Source: an uncultured Oscillospiraceae bacterium (GTDB taxonomy: Bacteria > Bacillota > Clostridia > Oscillospirales > Ruminococcaceae). Taken from it: DNA of 32,877 nt. The stretch spans positions 1-32,877 of the forward strand of contig CAKSPC010000031.1 in NCBI GenBank assembly GCA_934481445.1, written 5' to 3'. Positions within the stretch are counted from its first letter, which is position 1, and every line of letters starts with the position of its first letter. Made by a program: the position numbers and the translations under genes. The notes under the pieces are model-generated. The model saw nothing but the letters and a program-made list of their open reading frames with translations. It searched no databases and was not told the origin of the DNA. Below are positions 1-5,361 of this stretch, piece after piece.

Positions 1-96
1 TGCGTGGATATTTATTCCATTGAACTGATGCTAAAAATTTTTGAGTGAAATGTGTAAAGCTATATTGACAATATCAAAGCGGGCTTTTTAAATCCG

Positions 97-127
97 TTTT
101 TTGCCTCAGCTCTGCCGAGGCAAAAAA
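97..127. terminator. Bidirectional intrinsic terminator
   Basis: An 11-bp stem (97-107 with 117-127) closes a 9-nt loop. The stem is GCCTC/GAGGC flanked by six T on one side and six A on the other, so it can terminate transcription in both directions. It probably ends a gene lying left of the window. The rest of positions 1-243 is AT-rich and shows no gene. Confidence 0.75.
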
Positions 128-243
128 CACTTCTTTTCTTTGCAGAACCGCTTGTAAGATTTATTTTCAGACACATTTTTGCAGAGAAAAAGCCTGCGTG
201 ATATTGCCGGAACGGGCGCTCTCTCCAAAACAAATAAAACGGC

Positions 244-272
244 TTGACAAAACCGTTTTTTTATGTTATTAT
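244..272 (+). promoter_or_regulatory. Sigma-A promoter of the amino-acid ABC operon
   Basis: TTGACA (244-249), a 17-nt spacer and TATTAT (267-272) form a near-consensus housekeeping promoter. Transcription would start near 279, leaving a leader of about 80 nt before the lipoprotein gene. Confidence 0.85.
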
Positions 273-300
273 ATACAAGTGCTTTAGCACAGTATCACAA

Positions 301-322
301 TGCCGCGATTTAAAGCGCGGCA
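301..322 (+). other. Leader hairpin of the ABC operon
   Basis: TGCCGCG (301-307) pairs with CGCGGCA (316-322) around an 8-nt loop. A smaller GTGC/GCAC hairpin at 279-290 lies at the predicted transcript 5' end. No T-run follows, so this is not a terminator. It may stabilise the mRNA or be an operator. It is too short for a T-box. Confidence 0.4.
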
Positions 323-360
323 GTATATCAGAGAGAAAACCCGAAAGGACGACAGAAATC

Positions 361-1266
361 ATGAAGAAATTTTTATCCGTTATGCTGACAGCGGCAATGG
401 CGCTGAGCCTTTGCTCCTGCGCAGGCAGCACAAACAGCTCCTCCACCGCATCCGACGCAGCAGACAGCTCCGCAGTAAACAGCGGCGCTGAAAACAACGG
501 CGCCGAGGACAGCGCCGCAGACGACAGCACCACCGAGGGCGGCGACTGGGCATACATAGCAGACAAGGGCGATTTCATCGCAGGCATCACCCTGTTTGAA
601 CCGATGAACTACTACGATGACAACGGCGAGCTGACAGGCTTTGAAACCGAGTTCACAAATGCAGTATGCGAAAAGCTCGGCGTTGAGGCAAAGTTCCAGC
701 TCATCGAGTGGGACAAGAAGGAGATCGAGCTTAACGCAAAGACCATCGACGCAATCTGGAACGGTCTTACCGTTACAGAGGACCGCAAGGAAAACATGGC
801 GTTCTCCACACCTTATGTAAGAAACAAGCAGGTCATCGTTATCAAGGCAAGCAATGCCGACAAGTACAAGGACATCGAATCCATGGCAGGCGCTTCCTGC
901 GTTGCAGAGAGCGGCTCCGCCGGTCAGACAGCCATCGAGGAGAACGAAGTCCTCTCCAAGAACACCTTCATCCCCGCTTCCGCACAGAAGGACGCACTTC
1001 TTGAAGTCAAGTCCGGCACAGCAGACATCGCAGTTATCGACTACGTTATGGCTACCGCTTCCATCGGCCCCGACACGGACTATTCCGATCTGATGATCGT
1101 TGACGGTATCGACCTCGTTGCCGAGGAATACGCTATCGGCCTCAGAAAGAACGATACAGAAACCCTCGCAAAGATCAACGGCGCCATCGACGAGCTCGTT
1201 GCCGACGGCACACTGAAGGGCCTTGCCGAAAAGTACGGTCTGGCGGACGTTTACGCATTCAACTGA
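361..1266 (+). CDS. Amino-acid ABC transporter substrate-binding lipoprotein
   Basis: This 301-residue extracellular receptor delivers a polar amino acid, or a related compound, to the permease encoded next. The N-terminus is a lipoprotein signal with a lipobox-like LCSC, so Cys20 would be the lipid-modified residue. A Ser/Thr/Ala/Asp-rich linker to about residue 60 follows. The rest matches the SBP_bac_3 family: a FEPMNYYDDNGELTGFE-like ligand motif near residue 85, then GLTVTEDRKENMAFSTPY and a C-terminal ADGTLKGLAEKYG-type ending. The ATG at 361 is chosen because the lipoprotein signal begins there and an AAAGGAC ribosome site lies before it; a longer upstream frame would start inside the promoter. 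The substrate cannot be read from sequence. Confidence 0.93.
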   Translation: MKKFLSVMLTAAMALSLCSCAGSTNSSSTASDAADSSAVNSGAENNGAEDSAADDSTTEGGDWAYIADKGDFIAGITLFEPMNYYDDNGELTGFETEFTNAVCEKLGVEAKFQLIEWDKKEIELNAKTIDAIWNGLTVTEDRKENMAFSTPYVRNKQVIVIKASNADKYKDIESMAGASCVAESGSAGQTAIEENEVLSKNTFIPASAQKDALLEVKSGTADIAVIDYVMATASIGPDTDYSDLMIVDGIDLVAEEYAIGLRKNDTETLAKINGAIDELVADGTLKGLAEKYGLADVYAFN

Positions 1267-1293
1267 TACCACAAAGCACAAAATAATAACACG

Positions 1294-1325
1294 GGCAGCA
1301 CTGCACATCACCGTGAGGTGCTGCC
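1294..1325 (+). other. Intercistronic hairpin after the binding-protein gene
   Basis: GGCAGCAC (1294-1301) pairs with GTGCTGCC (1318-1325) with a 16-nt loop, followed by a weak T stretch. Hairpins here are common in ABC operons, where they protect or partly terminate the transcript so that binding protein exceeds permease. That role is inferred. Confidence 0.5.
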
Positions 1326-1356
1326 TTGAATTTTACGAATTTACCGAGGTCGAAAA

Positions 1357-2004
1357 ATGTCTTTTCTTGATGTAACCGCGCAGCTTGCGGACGGATTTCT
1401 GACGACGCTGATGATCTTCGGGATAACCCTTGTCGGCGCTATCCCGCTTGGTCTGCTGATAACTCTCGGCTCGATGTCGAAGATAAAGCCCGTGAAATGG
1501 ATATTCAAAATCTTTGTCTGGATAATCCGCGGAACCCCGCTCATGCTTCAGATAATCCTTGTTTTCTACGGGCCGGGGCTTCTTTTCGAATCAAAGCCGC
1601 TGCCGCGCCTTATTTCCGTTATAATCGCGTTCATTATCAACTACGCGTGCTATTTCTCGGAGATATATCGCGGCGGCATCGAAAGCATTCCCAGGGGGCA
1701 GTATGAGGCAGGACAGGTACTCGGCATGACAAGGGCGCAGATATTCTTCAAGGTCGTTCTGTTTCAGGTTATAAAGCGCATCGTTCCCCCCATGGGCAAC
1801 GAGATAATCACGCTTGTAAAGGACACCTCACTTGCCCGCGTAATTTCGGTTATCGAGCTTGTCAAGGCGGCTGAGAACATCATCTCCCTCAAGTCGATAA
1901 TCTGGCCGCTGTTCTACGTTGGTGCATTCTATCTGCTGTTCTCGGGTCTGCTTACGCTCCTGCTGAACTTCGTGGAAAAGAAGCTGAACTACTATCACAA
2001 CTGA
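1357..2004 (+). CDS. Amino-acid ABC transporter permease
   Basis: This 215-residue inner-membrane permease belongs to the HisM/GlnP family. It has about five hydrophobic segments and the RGTPLMLQ motif near residue 60. The EAA cytoplasmic loop (YEAGQVLGMTRAQIFFKVVL) near residues 125-145 is the docking site for the ATPase. The length is normal for the family. A GAGGT ribosome site precedes the ATG. It lies 90 bp after the binding-protein gene and 13 bp before the ATPase gene, in one operon; a homodimer is expected because only one permease gene is present. Confidence 0.93.
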   Translation: MSFLDVTAQLADGFLTTLMIFGITLVGAIPLGLLITLGSMSKIKPVKWIFKIFVWIIRGTPLMLQIILVFYGPGLLFESKPLPRLISVIIAFIINYACYFSEIYRGGIESIPRGQYEAGQVLGMTRAQIFFKVVLFQVIKRIVPPMGNEIITLVKDTSLARVISVIELVKAAENIISLKSIIWPLFYVGAFYLLFSGLLTLLLNFVEKKLNYYHN

Positions 2005-2017
2005 CGGAGGTGCGGAC

Positions 2018-2806
2018 ATGGCTTACCTTGATATAAACGGCATTTACAAGAACTTCGGCAGGACCGAGGTATTAAAGGGCATCTCTTTCGGTATGGAAAA
2101 GGGCGAGGTGCTGGCGATAATCGGCTCCTCGGGAAGCGGAAAGACAACGCTGCTGCGCTGCCTTAACTTCCTCGAAACACCCGACAGCGGCAGCATTTCG
2201 ATAGACGGCGAAACGCTTTTCGACGCAAACGCCCCTGCTTCCTCCGATAAGGAAACCCGCATGAAGCGCCTGCATTTCGGACTTGTGTTCCAGTCGTTCA
2301 ATCTGTTCCCGCAATACACCGTGCTGAAAAACGTGTCGCTGGCGCCTGAGCTTCTGCGCATAAAGGGCAAGAAGCTTTCCAAGGCGGAAAAGAACGCCAT
2401 CATAAGCGAGATCGACGAAAATTCCCGCGCGCTTCTTAAAACGGTAGGTCTTGGCGAAAAGATGATGTCCTACCCCTGCGAGCTTTCCGGCGGACAGCAG
2501 CAGCGCGTTGCCATCGCAAGGGCGCTGGCGCTCAGCCCCGACATTCTCTGTTTCGACGAGCCCACCTCCGCGCTGGACCCCGAACTTACCGGCGAGGTGC
2601 TGAGGGTCATCCGCGAATTAAAGACCACCAACCGCACGATGATCGTAGTTACGCACGAGATGAACTTCGCCCGCGGCGTTGCAGACAAGGTGATTTTCAT
2701 GGCGGACGGCGTTATAGAGGAATACGGAACCCCCGACGAGGTGTTCGGCAATCCAAAGAGCGAAAAGACGCGGAGCTTCCTCGAGAAGTCACTTGAAAAT
2801 CCGTAA
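2018..2806 (+). CDS. Amino-acid ABC transporter ATP-binding protein
   Basis: This 262-residue GlnQ/HisP-type ATPase drives the importer. Visible motifs are Walker A GSSGSGKTT (about residue 37), signature LSGGQQQR (about 155), Walker B with DEPTSALDP (about 180), and the switch histidine in VVTHEMNFA. A short insert of roughly 20 residues after the Walker A region (DANAPASSDKE) and another near KGKKLSKAEK make it slightly longer than the usual 240 residues. A GGAGGT ribosome site is present. The gene ends next to repeat copy 1, whose left hairpin should be the operon terminator. Confidence 0.95.
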   Translation: MAYLDINGIYKNFGRTEVLKGISFGMEKGEVLAIIGSSGSGKTTLLRCLNFLETPDSGSISIDGETLFDANAPASSDKETRMKRLHFGLVFQSFNLFPQYTVLKNVSLAPELLRIKGKKLSKAEKNAIISEIDENSRALLKTVGLGEKMMSYPCELSGGQQQRVAIARALALSPDILCFDEPTSALDPELTGEVLRVIRELKTTNRTMIVVTHEMNFARGVADKVIFMADGVIEEYGTPDEVFGNPKSEKTRSFLEKSLENP

Positions 2807-2817
2807 ATATCAATATG

Positions 2818-2840
2818 GCGCACTGCTTTATGCGGTGCGC
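2818..2840. terminator. Terminator hairpin, left duplicate at repeat copy 1
   Basis: A 9-bp stem (2818-2826 with 2832-2840, one G.T pair) and TTTAT loop lie 11 bp after the ATPase stop codon. The same 23-nt hairpin recurs at 3070-3092 on the other side of the repeat. The T-rich tail is found only after the right-hand copy. Confidence 0.6.
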
Positions 2841-2842
2841 TT

Positions 2843-3068
2843 CAGCTTGTCGAAAAACCTTTAAAATTTCCGCGTAGCGTATTGAAAGTTTTCGGCCCAG
2901 CCTTTTACAAAAGGCTGGCAGGTCAAGGGCAGAGCCCTTGTCGCCGTCCGCAGACGGCGAAATCCCATCGACTTCAAAGGCGCTAAAGGGGGTGTGGGGG
3001 GGAAAACAAGAGTTTTCCCCCCACAGTCTATTGCAAATTTTCTGCCGTTTTACTTTTTCGTCAGACTG
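2843..3068 (-). repeat. MITE-like dispersed repeat, copy 1 (inverted)
   Basis: This is a 226-bp non-coding element, oriented on the minus strand relative to copies 2 and 3. Its ends are imperfect inverted repeats: CAGCTTGTCGAAAAAC at 2843 and, on the other strand from 3068, CAGTCTGACGAAAAAG. Internal stem-loops include CCAGCCTTTT/AAAAGGCTGG (2898-2919), CAAGGGC/GCCCTTG (2924-2940), GCCGTC/GACGGC (2943-2958) and a long GGGGGGAAAAC/GTTTTCCCCCC stem (about 2996-3022). It is flanked by a 25-bp exact direct repeat (2817-2841 and 3069-3093) that contains the whole terminator hairpin. No transposase is present. Confidence 0.8.
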
Positions 3069-3069
3069 G

Positions 3070-3092
3070 GCGCACTGCTTTATGCGGTGCGC
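3070..3092. terminator. Terminator hairpin, right duplicate at repeat copy 1
   Basis: This is identical in sequence to the hairpin at 2818-2840 and is followed by TATTTTAAAC, so it keeps the T-rich 3' side of what was probably one original terminator. Confidence 0.6.
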
Positions 3093-3144
3093 TATTTTAA
3101 ACAAAAAATTGACCGCCGAAAAGCCACGGCATTTCCCGGCAGGC

Positions 3145-3170
3145 AAAACGGCACCGCCGAAACGGTGCCG
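3145..3170 (-). terminator. Intrinsic terminator of the DUF1540 gene
   Basis: CGGCACCG (3149-3156) pairs with CGGTGCCG (3163-3170) around a 6-nt loop. On the minus strand it is followed by four T (3145-3148). It lies about 40 bp after the DUF1540 stop codon. Confidence 0.7.
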
Positions 3171-3210
3171 CCCGATATCATCAAGAGGATAAAACAGACA
3201 AAGACCGAGC

Positions 3211-3390
3211 TTAGCCTACGCCGGGCTTAGCCTTGAAGGAAAGACAGTCTGTGCACTGTACAACAGTGGGGTTTGCTTCGTGTGTGCCAACTTCTATCTT
3301 GTCGAGAGAACAGAAGTCCTCGCAGCAGCAGTGGTGGGCGCAGTTTTTGATAGTACATCCGATGTGCTTGTTTGCGTATTCGGTACCCAT
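3211..3390 (-). CDS. DUF1540 domain-containing small cysteine-rich protein
   Basis: This 59-residue protein is rich in cysteine (C11, C17, C21, C22, C23, C27 and a CxxC pair near residues 46-49) with two histidines, a pattern suggesting a small metal-binding module. It matches DUF1540, a family widespread in Clostridia with no established function. The start at 3390 is preferred over an upstream in-frame start at 3432 because AAAGGAAG lies at the right distance, and because the earlier 14 residues fall in the leader hairpins. It is convergent with the ABC operon and divergent from the DUF2325 operon. Confidence 0.85.
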   Translation of the reverse strand: MGTEYANKHIGCTIKNCAHHCCCEDFCSLDKIEVGTHEANPTVVQCTDCLSFKAKPGVG

Positions 3391-3772
3391 ATTGAAACTT
3401 CCTTTCGTTTTACGAAAATTTACGGCGGACAATTTATCGCGTCCGCCGTAAAATATTTTCTGCTTTTCCCGCTCGTTTATTCCGAAAACAAAAGGGAATT
3501 TTTTCTTTTTTATAAACGATATTCGTCCGGCGCAGCCTCTATCATCGGAGCGACTTCCCCTCTCCCCTGCGCCCGTGAATCGCCGTCGAATGCCTTTGCA
3601 TTAGGATATCTGCCACTTTTCGTGACCCGCATACTACCGTTTATGCATTTCTTTAGAACCGCGATCTCCTGTTATGTCGGTATTATGGCATATTATTCAG
3701 CGTTTTTTAATATTTTTTTCGCACCCGCGGCTCATTTTGGCGGATTTTGTTGAAAAAAATTCATAAACCCTC
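3391..3772. other. Intergenic region with a long leader hairpin
   Basis: This stretch separates the divergent DUF1540 and DUF2325 genes. Its one clear structure is a perfect 12-bp inverted repeat, 3419-3430 with 3441-3452 (core ACGGCGGAC/GTCCGCCGT). On the minus strand ATTTTCG follows it, about 28 nt before the DUF1540 start codon. A smaller TTTCGT/ACGAAA dyad lies between. From 3460 to 3770 I see no credible gene: open frames there have no ribosome site and no recognisable family. Confidence 0.5.
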
Positions 3773-3801
3773 TTGACACGGAGAGGAAAATATGCTAGAA
3801 T
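3773..3801 (+). promoter_or_regulatory. Sigma-A promoter of the DUF2325 operon
   Basis: TTGACA (3773-3778), a 17-nt spacer and TAGAAT (3796-3801). The expected start is near 3808, immediately before the palindromic operator candidate. Confidence 0.87.
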
Positions 3802-3809
3802 ATTTTTGG

Positions 3810-3829
3810 GGTTAGTTAGTCCTAACTAG
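3810..3829 (+). promoter_or_regulatory. Operator candidate 1 (GGTTAG-N6-CTAACT)
   Basis: A dyad just downstream of the -10 box: TTAGTTAG-TC-CTAACTAG, also readable as GGTTAG-N6-CTAACT. A repressor bound here would block initiation or early elongation. The half-site resembles DtxR-family boxes (TTAGGTTAG-type), which would fit metal control of the flavodoxin operon. The regulator's identity is inferred. Confidence 0.6.
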
Positions 3830-3848
3830 AATTTGAAAGGAGTATTCC

Positions 3849-4130
3849 ATGAGCGTAGTAGTAGTCGGCGGCAACGACCGCATGGCAACAAGATATAAGG
3901 ATATCTGCAAGGATCACAACTGCAAGGCAAAGGTTTTCACGCAGATGCCCAGCGATTTTGCAAACAAGATAGGCTGTCCCGATCTGATGGTGGTGTTCAC
4001 CAACACCTGCTCCCACAAGATGGTAAACACCGTAAACACCAAGTCCGAGAAGCACAACATTCCGATCGTACGCATTCACAACGCCAGTGTCAATGCGCTT
4101 AAATCCGTCCTCGAGCAGTATGCCCGCTGA
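3849..4130 (+). CDS. DUF2325 domain-containing protein
   Basis: This 93-residue cytoplasmic protein matches DUF2325. It starts with a VVVVGG strand-turn, has several cysteines (C20, C25, C43, C54) and a CSHKMV segment, and ends in an amphipathic helix (VNALKSVLEQY). DUF2325 proteins are often found near ferrous-iron transport or redox genes in Firmicutes, but the molecular function is not established. A strong AAAGGAG ribosome site precedes the ATG. It is first in an apparent operon with the DUF3793 and flavodoxin genes. Confidence 0.85.
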   Translation: MSVVVVGGNDRMATRYKDICKDHNCKAKVFTQMPSDFANKIGCPDLMVVFTNTCSHKMVNTVNTKSEKHNIPIVRIHNASVNALKSVLEQYAR

Positions 4131-4142
4131 TTTTTTACGGAG

Positions 4143-4162
4143 CGGTTAGCATATTCTAACCG
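4143..4162 (+). promoter_or_regulatory. Operator candidate 2 (GGTTAG-N6-CTAACC)
   Basis: CGGTTAG (4143-4149), a 6-nt spacer and CTAACCG (4156-4162) form a perfect dyad in the gap between the DUF2325 and DUF3793 genes. It has the same half-sites and spacing as the promoter-proximal site at 3810-3829. No T-run follows, so it is not a typical terminator. It may be a second binding site of the same regulator. Confidence 0.5.
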
Positions 4163-4219
4163 GGAATAATACAAGATAAAAAGCATATAACAGAAAGAAA
4201 ACGCATCGGGAGATAACTT

Positions 4220-4792
4220 ATGTCACAGAACGAAATGAGGGCATTCCAAAGCAAGCTTGCGTTCCACACGGCGCCCTCGCTGCTTGGGATAAAATGCTCA
4301 AGCCTCGTGGCGATATCAAAAAACGAGTGTAATGTTGCGGAGAACGTGCTTGCATTCAACCTGCGTGCCGCGCAGAAAGGTCTTAAAATAACCGCGCTGT
4401 CCGAGTGCCGCGAAAAAACGCTGATACTTGTCTACAACAGGGCGCAGCTTTCGGAAAGACTGCGCGAGCCTGCTTCGCGGGAGATACTCCGCGGATACGG
4501 CTACACCGACGACATGACTGTCGAGGATTATATCGCAAGGCTGTCCGAGCGTATGCGCAGCGGCGGGGATTTTCCGCATGAAATAGGCATTTTCCTCGGA
4601 TATCCCACCGAAGATGTGATAGGGTTTATCGCCAACAACGGCGGAAGCTTCAAGCTCTGCGGCTACTGGAAAGTATACGGCAACGAGCGCAAGGCGGAAC
4701 GCACATTTGAAAACTACAACAAATGCAGGAATTATCTTTGCAGAAAGCTTGACATGGGCGAGGATTTTTACCGCATATTAAAAATTTCTTAA
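4220..4792 (+). CDS. DUF3793 family protein
   Basis: This 190-residue cytoplasmic protein matches DUF3793, a Clostridia family of unknown function. Recognisable family features are an N-terminal region around HTAPSLLGIKCSSL, a central EKTLILVYN strand, and the segment FPHEIGIFLGYPTEDVIGFI followed by GYWKVYGN. An N-terminal cysteine pair (C28, C38) and C-terminal cysteines are present. A GGGAGA ribosome site precedes the ATG. The family is commonly next to flavodoxin or iron-transport genes, as here: the flavodoxin gene starts 24 bp downstream. Confidence 0.85.
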   Translation: MSQNEMRAFQSKLAFHTAPSLLGIKCSSLVAISKNECNVAENVLAFNLRAAQKGLKITALSECREKTLILVYNRAQLSERLREPASREILRGYGYTDDMTVEDYIARLSERMRSGGDFPHEIGIFLGYPTEDVIGFIANNGGSFKLCGYWKVYGNERKAERTFENYNKCRNYLCRKLDMGEDFYRILKIS

Positions 4793-4816
4793 CCGACATT
4801 CAAGGAGGACAATTTT

Positions 4817-5224
4817 ATGAAAACAGCAGTTATTTACTGGAGCGGCACAGGCAACACGCAGATGATGGCAGAGGCCGTTGCTGCGGGCGCGGGCGCTGAG
4901 ATCTTCTCCGTTTCTGATTTCAAGGGCGATGTTGCCGAATATGACAGACTTGCATTCGGCTGCCCCGCAATGGGCGCAGAGGAGCTTGACGACAGCGAAT
5001 TCGAGCCGTTCTTCGCAGGCATCGAGAGCAAGCTCTCGGGCAAGAAGGTAGCTCTTTTCGGAAGCTACGGCTGGGGCGACGGCGAGTGGATGCGCAACTG
5101 GGCGCAGAGAGTGGCAGACGACGGCGCCGAGATAGTCGGCGGCGAGGGTCTTATCGCCAACGAAACTCCCAATGACGATGACCTCGCAAAGTGCAGGGCA
5201 CTCGGCGCGGAACTCGTAAAGTAA
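4817..5224 (+). CDS. Flavodoxin (short chain)
   Basis: This 135-residue FMN-binding electron carrier can replace ferredoxin when iron is scarce. The phosphate-binding loop is seen in WSGTGNTQMMA (residues 9-19), then FGCPAMGAEELDD near residue 55 and the flavin loop FGSYGWGDGEWM near residues 80-92. The length is normal for short-chain clostridial flavodoxins. A strong AAGGAGG ribosome site is present. It is last in the operon with DUF2325 and DUF3793, and two hairpins follow. Confidence 0.94.
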   Translation: MKTAVIYWSGTGNTQMMAEAVAAGAGAEIFSVSDFKGDVAEYDRLAFGCPAMGAEELDDSEFEPFFAGIESKLSGKKVALFGSYGWGDGEWMRNWAQRVADDGAEIVGGEGLIANETPNDDDLAKCRALGAELVK

Positions 5225-5275
5225 CTCCCATTTTATTAAGATAACCAATCATCCATCACTTTGTTTCCTTTTTAT

Positions 5276-5311
5276 GCCAGAGTTCCGCAGGTTCCCCTGC
5301 GGGGCTCCGGC
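5276..5311 (+). terminator. Terminator after flavodoxin
   Basis: A long stem with CCGCAGG/CCTGCGG core and imperfect outer pairs (GCCAGAG with CTCCGGC) spans 5276-5311 and is followed by ATTTTAAAA. It lies between convergent genes. Confidence 0.65.
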
Positions 5312-5326
5312 ATTTTAAAACAGATA

Positions 5327-5354
5327 TTCGGCAGGTTCGGTATGACCTGCCGAA
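5327..5354. terminator. Second hairpin between convergent genes
   Basis: TTCGGCAGGT (5327-5336) pairs perfectly with ACCTGCCGAA (5345-5354), with TTATTGTTT on the plus side and AATATCTGTTTT on the minus side. It probably terminates the large amidase gene whose stop codon is 8 bp away. Confidence 0.65.
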
Positions 5355-5361
5355 TTATTGT

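Noticed and set aside
279..360. Possible T-box or amino-acid riboswitch before the ABC operon
   Set aside because: The leader is only about 80 nt and holds simple hairpins with no T-box sequence or terminator.
2843..3068. CRISPR or tandem repeat interpretation of the dispersed repeats
   Set aside because: The copies are 12-15 kb apart, unique within each locus and have no spacer structure.
2712..3230. Small open frames across repeat copy 1, with similar translated peptides in copy 2 (15168-15431), such as GENSCFPPH and IRYAEILKVFRQA
   Set aside because: The shared peptides follow from conservation of the stem-loops and ends; the frame is broken in copy 3 and there is no ribosome site. They are likely to be mis-annotated as hypothetical proteins in genomes.
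3280..3753. 157-codon plus-strand open frame
   Set aside because: Its first part is antisense to the cysteine-rich DUF1540 gene and the remainder has no family resemblance or ribosome site.
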